Below are positions 1 to 7,996 of a stretch of DNA of 64,000 nucleotides, one piece after another (positions within the stretch are counted from its first letter, which is position 1; each line of letters begins with the position of its first letter). The notes under the pieces are model-generated. The model searched no databases. It saw only the letters and a program-made list of their open reading frames with translations, and had not been told where the DNA came from. Source of the DNA: CAYMAZ01 sp964388575 (GTDB lineage Bacteria; Bacteroidota; Bacteroidia; Bacteroidales; DTU049); assembly GCA_964388575.1 (NCBI GenBank), contig CAYMAZ010000009.1, forward strand, positions 37,567-101,566. Reading direction: 5' to 3'. Both the position numbers and the translations under genes were made by a program.

Positions 1-2382
1 CAGAATCTCACACTTTCATCATTCGGCAACAAGCCCATCCTCCTCAAAGATGTTGCTGAAGTTTATGAAGGGTTTAAGGAAAAAGAAGAAGTGGCACGAA
101 GCAAGGGTCAAAGATCCATTGCTGTTTTTGTACAAAAGCAAACAGGAACAAATACTCTTGAGACATATCGGTCATTGCAGAAAGAACTTGAATACATCAA
201 ATCACATGTTCCTGAAGATATAGAATTTAGTGAAATATTCAACACGGCAGACATCATTTCCATTACGCTGAAAAATCTTGGTTCAACGGTTTGGTGGGGT
301 GCACTTTGGGTTGTGCTTGTTGTTTTCTTGTTTTTAAGACGTCTCAGAAGCAGTTTTATCATCATCCTGTCAATTCCGTTTTCACTTATCATTGCATTTA
401 TTGTAATTTATGTGTTTGATTATACGATCAATATCTTTTCCCTGATGTCACTGGTCGTTGCAATGGGGATGGTCGTTGACAATGCAATAGTGGTTCTTGA
501 AAACATAACCAGACATGTGGAAAATGGTGTCAGACCACGAGAAGCTTCAATTTTCGGAACAGGAGAAATGGGTCTTGCAATCACTGCTTCTACATTTACC
601 ACCATTGCTGTATTTGTCCCAATGTTGTTTGTTGGCGGCATCGTTGGAATCATGTTTAAGCAACTTGTTGTAATTACAATCGCCACACTGATTGCATCAT
701 TGATAACTGCACTGACACTCACACCAATGCTTTCGTCACTGATGATTCAGAAACAGAACAATGGTAAAAACAAATTCTATTCAGCCAGCGAAAGGGTTTT
801 TGATTCATTTGAAAATCATTATAAAAAGCTCTTGCGCTGGGCCATATATCACAAGATTTTCATTCTAGTTTCTGCCGTGATTCTTTTCACCGGAAGCCTG
901 TTTCTTGTCCGGTTTATCGGCACAGACTATTTGCCTGATTTTGACACAGGAGATATTGTTATCTCTGTTGAAACCGAAGAAGGGATGGGTGTTGAAGAAA
1001 CCGAAAGAGTTGCAATAGAAATAGAGGAATCAATCAGAGAGCATGTTCCCGAGCTTGTATCAACATATATTATTGCCGGTCAGACAGAGAAAGGACTGTT
1101 GTCTTCTGTTGGATTTCCAGAAGGAAAGAATTATGCCTCAATCGGATTGAGACTCACAGCTCCTGAAGACAGAAACAGAAGTTCACGGGAAATTGCACTA
1201 TCCCTTGAAGAATTTATTGCATCCAATCCAGATGTGAGCAAATACAAAATCAGTGGAGGAAGTTTGCTGGCATCTATCGTTATGGGAAACACAAAGCCGA
1301 TAGAAATTAAACTTTTTGGCAACAACCTTGAAAAACTTGATGAAACGGCAAGAATAATCTCAGAGTTGCTTCAGAATGAACCCTATCTGGCAAGTGTTGA
1401 AACACCATCTAGTAAAAACAAACCGGAAATTTTTCTGGATGTTGACCCGGAAAAAGCAGCATCGATGGGATTGAACAACCTGATGATTTCAATGCAGCTT
1501 CGACAGGGGCTTTATGGAACTGATGCAGGAACACTGAATATCAATGACGAAGACCGAAAAATTGTCATCCGTTATCCGGATGAGTTCAGAAATGATATCT
1601 CGAAACTAAACGATGCATTGCTCACAACACTTTATGGAAAACAGGTCAGACTGGGTGATGTTGCTGGTATCAAACCAGGAAGCGGATATCAGGAAATATC
1701 CCGTGAAAGCCAGCAAAGAGTTTTTACCATTTCTGCACAGACAAAAGACATATCACTTGGAGATGCCGGGGAGAGAGTCCAAAAACTCATTGCAAAGGTA
1801 AATACAGATCCTTCCATTGACATCCGAATGGGAGGACAGCTTTCTGATCAGGCTGAATCTTTCAGAAATCTGACTTTGGCTTTATTTATTGGAATCATGC
1901 TCGTTTTTATGATTATGGCATCCCTTTTTAAATCACTGATACATCCATTTATAATTATTTTCTCAGTTCCCTTTACCATTACAGGGGTAATACTTGCTTT
2001 TCTTGCAACAGGCCTGACATTGAGTATTGTCACATTTACCGGGATGATTATGTTAATGGGTATTGTGGTGAACAACGGAATTGTGTTGGTTGATTATACA
2101 AATCTGCTACGTGCCAGAGGGTTAACATTGGGTGAAGCTATTCAGGAAGCCGGCAGATCAAGACTCAGACCGGTATTGATGACAACACTCACAACCATGC
2201 TGGCTATGGTTCCGATGGCGCTCAACAACTCTATGGGATATGAAGTTTGGTCTCCCCTGGGGATTACGATGATCGGTGGACTTCTGATTTCCACAATCAT
2301 TACTCTGATTCTTGTTCCGGTCATTTATGCATCACTAGAAGCAGGAAAACTCAAGCAAGAATCATCTAAAACAAATTTTTGA
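1..2382 (+). CDS. RND efflux transporter permease, 5' truncated by window edge
   Basis: Inner-membrane proton-driven resistance-nodulation-division pump subunit (AcrB/MMPL type). The reading frame is open from base 1, so about 793 C-terminal residues are present and the N-terminal part, including TM1 and part of the first porter domain, lies outside the window. Visible are the TM block with the proton-relay segment GMVVDNAIVVLENI, a second large periplasmic porter domain, and a second TM block ending in the typical PVIYASLE tail. A GTG at base 91 lies inside the gene and is not the start. The next gene follows 21 bases later and encodes a small PII-like partner, as is common for Bacteroidota RND operons. 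The substrate cannot be told from sequence. Confidence 0.93.
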   Translation, partial: QNLTLSSFGNKPILLKDVAEVYEGFKEKEEVARSKGQRSIAVFVQKQTGTNTLETYRSLQKELEYIKSHVPEDIEFSEIFNTADIISITLKNLGSTVWWGALWVVLVVFLFLRRLRSSFIIILSIPFSLIIAFIVIYVFDYTINIFSLMSLVVAMGMVVDNAIVVLENITRHVENGVRPREASIFGTGEMGLAITASTFTTIAVFVPMLFVGGIVGIMFKQLVVITIATLIASLITALTLTPMLSSLMIQKQNNGKNKFYSASERVFDSFENHYKKLLRWAIYHKIFILVSAVILFTGSLFLVRFIGTDYLPDFDTGDIVISVETEEGMGVEETERVAIEIEESIREHVPELVSTYIIAGQTEKGLLSSVGFPEGKNYASIGLRLTAPEDRNRSSREIALSLEEFIASNPDVSKYKISGGSLLASIVMGNTKPIEIKLFGNNLEKLDETARIISELLQNEPYLASVETPSSKNKPEIFLDVDPEKAASMGLNNLMISMQLRQGLYGTDAGTLNINDEDRKIVIRYPDEFRNDISKLNDALLTTLYGKQVRLGDVAGIKPGSGYQEISRESQQRVFTISAQTKDISLGDAGERVQKLIAKVNTDPSIDIRMGGQLSDQAESFRNLTLALFIGIMLVFMIMASLFKSLIHPFIIIFSVPFTITGVILAFLATGLTLSIVTFTGMIMLMGIVVNNGIVLVDYTNLLRARGLTLGEAIQEAGRSRLRPVLMTTLTTMLAMVPMALNNSMGYEVWSPLGITMIGGLLISTIITLILVPVIYASLEAGKLKQESSKTNF

Positions 2383-2403
2383 ATTTCATACTGAACAGCA
2401 ATC

Positions 2404-2709
2404 ATGAAAATTATTTATATCATTCTGAATGTCAGCAACCTTGAAACAATAATCAGTCACCTAAATCGTATCGGATTTACTGACTATCAGTTTGTTGAAA
2501 AAATTGCCTCAGTTTCTTCCAAAGGAAACCCGAGACTAAATACTTCTGTATGGCCGGGATACAGCAGCGGTATTATCATTCAAACCGAAGATGAAGAAAA
2601 AACGGAAATTCTTATAAACACATTGCGTCAACACAATGCCAATCGGTTCAATGACGATGAAATCATAAAAGCATTTGTCTGGCAAGCCGAAAAATCTGTT
2701 CTTGATTAG
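2404..2709 (+). CDS. PII-like transporter-associated small protein (PG0541-type)
   Basis: A 101-residue protein with the size and beta-alpha-beta layout of a PII/ferredoxin-like fold: MKIIYIILN strand, a helix, a flexible T-loop-like stretch around residues 38-52 (KGNPRLNTSVWPG) and a second strand-helix repeat. It directly follows the RND permease in the same direction. From memory, small proteins of this kind are annotated as transporter-associated in Porphyromonas and relatives, and DUF3240 plays the same part beside CusA-type pumps. A regulatory or sensor role for the pump is inference; no ligand-binding residues can be assigned. Confidence 0.65.
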   Translation: MKIIYIILNVSNLETIISHLNRIGFTDYQFVEKIASVSSKGNPRLNTSVWPGYSSGIIIQTEDEEKTEILINTLRQHNANRFNDDEIIKAFVWQAEKSVLD

Positions 2710-2831
2710 AACAATAGTTTACCTGATTACTGGAAAACAATTAATACATGAAACTCTCCGGAAATTCCAAATTAAATGTTTGATATTCGAAATCTTTAGA
2801 TATTTACTTCAAACGCGTTTCTGATAAATAA

Positions 2832-4610
2832 TTATTCAGCGTCAACATCCTTGTCAGTAACGACCAAATCCTTCACATTTAACTGGATGGTTACACGTCC
2901 GTTCCATTCATTTTCTTCAATATGATAACAAATCTGCATGGGGCACTTTTCATCATGAATTTTGGAAAACTGATTTCCGAAACCAAATGCAATTGCATCA
3001 AATCCTGCACCTCTGTATTCAGGCTGAGAAATATTAAGTTTCAGATGGTTTTCTCCCAACGGTCTTGAATATCCGGTATCATATACATTTTTTGTGAGAA
3101 AAACCGGGGACATATTCCCTGGTCCAAAGGGAGCAAACTGTTTCAAGACCCTTATAAATTTTGGAGTGATATCCGAAAAATTGATTTCATCATCAATTTC
3201 TATTTCAGGAAACATCATCTGTTCCGTGATTTTTTCAGAAGCAAGTCGTTCAAATTCTTTACAAAAATCATCAAAATTTTCAGGCTTAATTGACAACCCG
3301 GCAGCAAATTTGTGTCCTCCGAAATGTTCAATAAGATGACTGCATGCATCAACAGCCTGATACAAATCGAAATCTTTAACTGATCGTGCAGAACCAGTGA
3401 GCAGCCCATTGGATTCTGTGAAAATAATGGTTGGTTTGTAGTAATGTTCAATCATTCTGGATGCAACAATACCAACAACACCCTTGTGCCAGCCAGCGTT
3501 ATAAAGAACTGTTGTTTTCTTCTTCTGTAATTCCAGATCACTGTCTACTTGTTTTAAAGCTTCCTCAAATGCGTGCTTATCAAGACTTTTACGTTCATTA
3601 TTAAAATCGTTTATTTTATTGGCCAGGGCCTCAGATTCTTCCAGCGTTTGGCTGAGCAGCAACAGAACAGAATTTTTTCCTGTATCAATACGCCCTGCAG
3701 CATTCACTCTCGGTCCAACAATAAAAACAAGGTCTGAGATGGTGATGTATTTTGAAAAATTATAATCTACTTTATCAAGACTTTCAGGCCTTCTTTTGAT
3801 TCCTCCTGATCTAAGTGCAGCTTCTATTCCCGGACGCGGATTTTTATTGATCCGATCCAGACCGTGGTATGCCAAAATTCTGTTTTCTCCGGTAATCGGA
3901 ACAATATCTGCTGCTATACTGATTGTAACCAAATCCAGATAGGGCTTGATATCTTCAAAGGGAATATTCAGTCTCTGTCCCAGAGCCTGAATTAATTTAA
4001 ATCCAACACCACATCCTGACAATTCCTTATAGGGATAACTGCAATCTTTCCTTTTTGGATTCAGCACGGCATAGGCTTCGGGCAATGTTTCTCCAGGATG
4101 ATGATGATCACAAATGATGAAATCAATTCCTTTATTTTTTCCGTAAATGATCTTTTCTGTTGCCTTGATCCCGCAATCCAAAGTAATAACAAGTGAAAAT
4201 CCATGCTCTGCAGCATAGTCAATTCCTTTTATTGAAACGCCGTACCCTTCGCTGTATCGATCTGGTATATAAAAATCAATGTGTGTGGTCAGCTTTGAAA
4301 GAAATGAATATAATAACGCAACAGCTGAAGTTCCGTCAACATCATAATCCCCATACACCAGAATTTTTTCATCCTTTTTTATTGCTTCCTTAATTCGCTC
4401 AACTGCCTTTGCCATATCTTTCATCAGAAACGGATTATGCAGTGTATTAATATTTGGTCTGAAAAATGACTTTGCCTGCTCCAATGTCAAAATGTCCCTT
4501 TGTACAAGCATATTTGCTATTGGCCTGGACACTCCAAGTACCTCTGTTAAATGAAGAACCGGAGCATCATCACCTTTTTCTTTAAATTTCCATACTTTCT
4601 TTAATATCAT
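2832..4610 (-). CDS. recJ: Single-stranded-DNA-specific exonuclease RecJ
   Basis: 5'-3' single-strand DNA exonuclease of recombination and mismatch/base-excision repair. The 592-residue length fits the family. DHH-family phosphoesterase motifs are intact: YGDYDVDGT at residues 86-94 (motif I), LDCG at about 145-148, CDHHHPG at about 167-173 (motif III), then the DHHA1 motif GGHKFAAG and a C-terminal OB-type domain. The start ATG at 4610 is about 15 bases downstream of a consensus -7 box at 4625-4632. It is transcribed alone, toward the RND cluster. Confidence 0.95.
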   Translation of the reverse strand: MILKKVWKFKEKGDDAPVLHLTEVLGVSRPIANMLVQRDILTLEQAKSFFRPNINTLHNPFLMKDMAKAVERIKEAIKKDEKILVYGDYDVDGTSAVALLYSFLSKLTTHIDFYIPDRYSEGYGVSIKGIDYAAEHGFSLVITLDCGIKATEKIIYGKNKGIDFIICDHHHPGETLPEAYAVLNPKRKDCSYPYKELSGCGVGFKLIQALGQRLNIPFEDIKPYLDLVTISIAADIVPITGENRILAYHGLDRINKNPRPGIEAALRSGGIKRRPESLDKVDYNFSKYITISDLVFIVGPRVNAAGRIDTGKNSVLLLLSQTLEESEALANKINDFNNERKSLDKHAFEEALKQVDSDLELQKKKTTVLYNAGWHKGVVGIVASRMIEHYYKPTIIFTESNGLLTGSARSVKDFDLYQAVDACSHLIEHFGGHKFAAGLSIKPENFDDFCKEFERLASEKITEQMMFPEIEIDDEINFSDITPKFIRVLKQFAPFGPGNMSPVFLTKNVYDTGYSRPLGENHLKLNISQPEYRGAGFDAIAFGFGNQFSKIHDEKCPMQICYHIEENEWNGRVTIQLNVKDLVVTDKDVDAE

Positions 4611-4624
4611 TTGCTTTTTTTCAA

Positions 4625-4632
4625 CAAACTTA
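4625..4632 (-). promoter_or_regulatory. -7 promoter element of recJ
   Basis: On the minus strand the sequence is TAAGTTTG, an exact TAnnTTTG match, 15 bases upstream of the recJ start codon. No clear -33 TTTG is seen at the proper distance. Confidence 0.5.
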
Positions 4633-4944
4633 CACTTTTTTTTGTTTTGATCTTTCTTAAACTATATGTGTTTTTCAACATTTGTGTTTTTCGAGACGAA
4701 TCATTCATATTTGCATCATTCTCATATTCAATTACTTATGAGTCTTACATACAAACCGGATGATTTGAACTCTTTTAGTGTATAAAAATTGGATTCTGAG
4801 CAATTTACATCATATTCTTGATAATCTGAACATCAGTTTTGTGAATATATAATGATATTTTGCATGACTTTTTCTGTTTTTTATCAATTTTTGAAAAACA
4901 CTACCTCATTTTTATCAGTATGAATGGGATTTTCTGAAAAAATA

Positions 4945-4976
4945 TTTGGTAAATTCGTGAATGTTATTTACTTTTG
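4945..4976 (+). promoter_or_regulatory. Promoter of the HU gene (-33 TTTG and -7 TAnnTTTG)
   Basis: TTTG at 4945-4948 and TACTTTTG at 4969-4976 are separated by 20 bases, which fits the Bacteroidota housekeeping consensus. The HU start codon follows at 5005 after an A-rich leader with no Shine-Dalgarno site. The rest of the 394-base gap between recJ and HU shows no gene. Confidence 0.75.
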
Positions 4977-5004
4977 TCTTGTTTAATTTTAAAACAAAAA
5001 AATT

Positions 5005-5277
5005 ATGAACAAAACTCAATTAATTGACGCAATGGCTGCTGAGTCAAAAATGACAAAAGTTGATGCCAGAAAAGCACTTGATGCTTTCATTGCAGTAACA
5101 GGTAAAACCCTAAAAAAAGGAGACAAAATTACTTTGGTAGGTTATGGAACCTTTGGAGTATCAAAAAGAAAAGCAAGAAAAGGTCGCGACCCAAGAACTC
5201 AGAAAGTAATTAGTATTCCTGCAAAGAAAGTTGTAAAATTCAAAGCAGGTGCAGGTCTTGCCAAATTAGTCAAATAA
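5005..5277 (+). CDS. HU family DNA-binding protein
   Basis: A 90-residue nucleoid protein, the standard length for HU/IHF. It begins MNKTQLIDAMAAES and carries the DNA-binding arm GRDPRTQ with the following basic strand VKFKAGAGLAKLV. It bends DNA and is expected to be abundant. In keeping with that, the gene is a single-gene unit framed by a good promoter (4945-4976) and a strong terminator (5291-5329). The helix-loop GYGTFGVSKRKARKG is canonical. Confidence 0.96.
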   Translation: MNKTQLIDAMAAESKMTKVDARKALDAFIAVTGKTLKKGDKITLVGYGTFGVSKRKARKGRDPRTQKVISIPAKKVVKFKAGAGLAKLVK

Positions 5278-5290
5278 GAAATTTTTTCTT

Positions 5291-5329
5291 AAAAAAAGAG
5301 TTGTTTTCATGAAAACAACTCTTTTTTTT
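5291..5329 (+). terminator. Strong bidirectional rho-independent terminator
   Basis: Perfect 24-base palindrome (GAGTTGTTTTC arm) flanked by an A7 tract on the left and T8 on the right. It can stop both HU (plus) and the convergent polyamine operon (minus). Confidence 0.9.
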
Positions 5330-5363
5330 GTGCTTTTTTTTAGTACACAACTGATTAACAATA

Positions 5364-6512
5364 TTATGATAATCTTGATTTGTAATCTTCATAACCAAAG
5401 CTTTTAATCAGTTTAAACTGTCCGTGCTGATCAATTTTCCCGATGTGGGGATGAATCACTCCGTTAAAAAAGTTTGTTTTCACCATAGTGTAATGAATCA
5501 TATCGGTAAAAATAATTTGATCTCCGGGTGTCAGTTCTTTCTCAAAATAATAATCACCCATTTGATCCCCGGCCAGACAGGTTGTTCCTCCCATTCTGTA
5601 TCTGTGATGCCCCACTGTTTGATCGGATGTCCCAATAATGCCGGGCTTATAGGGCATTTCAAGTGTGTCAGGCATATGAGCAGCAAAAGAAACATCAAGC
5701 ATGGCAATTTTCAGATTTCCTTTATCAATAATATCCAACACCGTAGAAACAAGATAACCTGTTTCCCAACCAACTGCTTCTCCGGGCTCCATAATTATCT
5801 CAGCATCTGGATATCGACTTTTGAAATCTTTCAGTAAGCCAATCAGATGTTCAATATCATAACCTTGTCGTGTAATGAGATGACCTCCGCCGATATTAAT
5901 CCATTTGCACTGCCGGAATAAATGACTGAACTTTTGTTCTGTCTTTTGTAAGACCCGTTCCAGAACGTTGGAGTCCTGTTCACATAATAGATGAAAATGC
6001 AGTCCGGTGATGCCATCCGGAAGTGTGCTCCCAAACTGGTGAGCTGTGATTCCAAGTCTTGACATGGGAATTGCAGGATTATAAAGTTCTGTTGTAATTT
6101 CAGAATATTCCGGATTGATGCGTAATCCTGTATGAATTTCCCGCTTCAGTTCAAAGAGTTTATCCTGATATCTTTCATATTCTGTCATGCTGTTAAAGGT
6201 CATGTGGCTGCTGAGCTGAACAAGTTTATGAAAATCAGCGGGAACATATACAGGGCAATAGGTATGTGCACTAACACCCATTTCGTCATGAATAAGCCTG
6301 GCTTCACTGAGTGAACTTGCAGTAGCACCTGAAAGATACTTTTTTACAAGCGGAAAGGTTGACCACATAGCAAAGCCTTTCAGAGCACAAATAATTTTTA
6401 CACCGGACTGATCCTGCACATATTTCAGTAATTTCAGATTATCTGTCAGTTTCTCCTCAACGAGTGTATAACAGGGTGAAGGGATATTGTCAAAATTCAG
6501 TTCCATTGACAT
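5364..6512 (-). CDS. nspC: Carboxynorspermidine/carboxyspermidine decarboxylase
   Basis: PLP-dependent alanine-racemase-fold decarboxylase that removes CO2 from carboxyspermidine or carboxynorspermidine to give spermidine or norspermidine. It is 382 residues long with the PLP lysine in ALKGFAMW (K45), a glycine-rich phosphate site (NIGGGHLI), MEPGEAVGWE, and the active-site cysteine region GGTTCLAGDQMG. It lies 37 bases downstream of the partner dehydrogenase in one operon, which supports the assignment over ornithine or diaminopimelate decarboxylase. Whether the product is spermidine or norspermidine cannot be told from the sequence. Confidence 0.93.
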   Translation of the reverse strand: MSMELNFDNIPSPCYTLVEEKLTDNLKLLKYVQDQSGVKIICALKGFAMWSTFPLVKKYLSGATASSLSEARLIHDEMGVSAHTYCPVYVPADFHKLVQLSSHMTFNSMTEYERYQDKLFELKREIHTGLRINPEYSEITTELYNPAIPMSRLGITAHQFGSTLPDGITGLHFHLLCEQDSNVLERVLQKTEQKFSHLFRQCKWINIGGGHLITRQGYDIEHLIGLLKDFKSRYPDAEIIMEPGEAVGWETGYLVSTVLDIIDKGNLKIAMLDVSFAAHMPDTLEMPYKPGIIGTSDQTVGHHRYRMGGTTCLAGDQMGDYYFEKELTPGDQIIFTDMIHYTMVKTNFFNGVIHPHIGKIDQHGQFKLIKSFGYEDYKSRLS

Positions 6513-6549
6513 CTTATAAGAAGTTAATCAGGTTCCCCTGAGATTTATT

Positions 6550-7758
6550 TTATTCTTCAACAGGAAGTGGCTGATCAATCTGTTCATTCCATTGCAAACC
6601 ATATTCATTCAGTAATTTCATAAAAGGGTCAGGGTCAAATTGTTCCACATTAAACACTCCCGGTCTTTTCCAAAGTCCCTGAACCATCAGCATGGCCCCG
6701 ATTGCTGCAGGTACACCTGTCGTGTATGCAACAGCCTGTGCTTTAATTTCTTTGTAAACTTCAGCATGATTGCAGTTGTTCCAGACATAATAGGTGCGTT
6801 CCTTCCCATCTTTCAAACCACGGATCTGACAACCAATTGATGTTTCACCTTTGTAGTTTTCTCCAAGTGATGCAGGTTCAGGTAAAACGGCTTTCAAAAA
6901 CTGTAACGGAACAATTTCCATTCCCTGATAAACAATTGGTTTAATACTGGTTAATCCCACTTCCTGAAGGACAGTAAGTGCAGTAATGTATCTTTCTCCG
7001 AACGTCATCCAGAATCTTGCCCTTTTTATCTCTGGGTAATTTTTAACGAGTGATTCGAGTTCTTCATGATACAGAATATACGATTCCCGTGGACCAATAT
7101 TGGGATATTCTATTGGTTTATGAATTTCAAGCGGTTTTGTTTCAACCCACTCTCCGTTTTCCCAATATCTCCCATTCTGAGTAATTTCACGAATATTTAT
7201 TTCAGGATTGAAATTTGTTGCAAAATATTTCCCGTGATCACCTGCATTACAATCCACAATGTCCAGATAATGAATTTCATCAAAATAGTGTTTCGCAGCA
7301 TAAGCAGTAAACACACCCGTTACTCCGGGATCAAAACCGCAACCTAAAACAGCTGTAATTCCTGCCGCTTTATATCTTTCGTGGTACGCCCATTGCCATG
7401 AATATTCAAATTTTGCTTCATCAATGGGTTCATAGTTGGCAGTATCCAGATAGTCAACACCGGTTTCGAGGCATGCGTCCATAATTGTGAGATCCTGATA
7501 AGGCAGTGCAACATTCAACACAAGATCGGGCTTAAACGACCTGATTAATGCCACAATTTCAGGAACCTGATCTGCATCCAACTGAGCAGTTTGAATTTTT
7601 TTTCCGAATTTATCCTCAACATTCTTTGCTATAGCATCACATTTGGCAAGTGTTCTGCTCGCCAGCATCACATCAGTGAATATATGGGAAGCCTGGATCA
7701 GTTTGTGAACAACGACGCTTCCGACACCACCGGCACCAATTACAAGTACTTTTGACAT
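6550..7758 (-). CDS. Carboxynorspermidine/carboxyspermidine dehydrogenase (saccharopine dehydrogenase family)
   Basis: NAD(P)H-dependent enzyme that condenses aspartate semialdehyde with putrescine or diaminopropane to carboxyspermidine or carboxynorspermidine. It is 402 residues long, with the Rossmann motif GAGGVG at residues 8-13 near the N terminus and the saccharopine-dehydrogenase-like C-terminal domain (GCGFDPGVTGVF, VPAAIGAMLMVQG). It is first in an operon with the decarboxylase. The pair gives a polyamine route that does not use decarboxylated S-adenosylmethionine. A consensus -7 box lies 27 bases upstream of the start. Confidence 0.92.
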   Translation of the reverse strand: MSKVLVIGAGGVGSVVVHKLIQASHIFTDVMLASRTLAKCDAIAKNVEDKFGKKIQTAQLDADQVPEIVALIRSFKPDLVLNVALPYQDLTIMDACLETGVDYLDTANYEPIDEAKFEYSWQWAYHERYKAAGITAVLGCGFDPGVTGVFTAYAAKHYFDEIHYLDIVDCNAGDHGKYFATNFNPEINIREITQNGRYWENGEWVETKPLEIHKPIEYPNIGPRESYILYHEELESLVKNYPEIKRARFWMTFGERYITALTVLQEVGLTSIKPIVYQGMEIVPLQFLKAVLPEPASLGENYKGETSIGCQIRGLKDGKERTYYVWNNCNHAEVYKEIKAQAVAYTTGVPAAIGAMLMVQGLWKRPGVFNVEQFDPDPFMKLLNEYGLQWNEQIDQPLPVEE

Positions 7759-7784
7759 AGGTTTATACTTTTTAAATGAATACG

Positions 7785-7792
7785 CAAAGATA
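7785..7792 (-). promoter_or_regulatory. -7 promoter element of the carboxyspermidine operon
   Basis: Minus-strand TATCTTTG, an exact TAnnTTTG match, 27 bases before the dehydrogenase start codon. No -33 TTTG at the expected spacing. Confidence 0.55.
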
Positions 7793-7932
7793 ATGAGAAA
7801 AGTCGGAAGTAGGAAGAGTTAACTGGAAAATTGATCATCAGGGATTTACGACTTTACAGGTCTGCAAAATTGAAAAACGGTTAGCCATTTCTGTGAATAA
7901 ATAGACCTTTTTCCTCTGTCCACAAAAAAAGA

Positions 7933-7963
7933 TTTGTTGTTTGTCCGATTCTTTGTAATTTTG
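7933..7963 (+). promoter_or_regulatory. Promoter of the DUF349 gene
   Basis: TTTG at 7933-7936 and TAATTTTG at 7956-7963 with a 19-base spacer, a full Bacteroidota promoter. Transcription would start near 7970, so the upstream in-frame start at 7934 lies inside the promoter and cannot be used. The ATG at 7997 is the start. Confidence 0.75.
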
Positions 7964-7996
7964 TTGTCCTTTTCAAACAGATTTGATATTAGAGAC

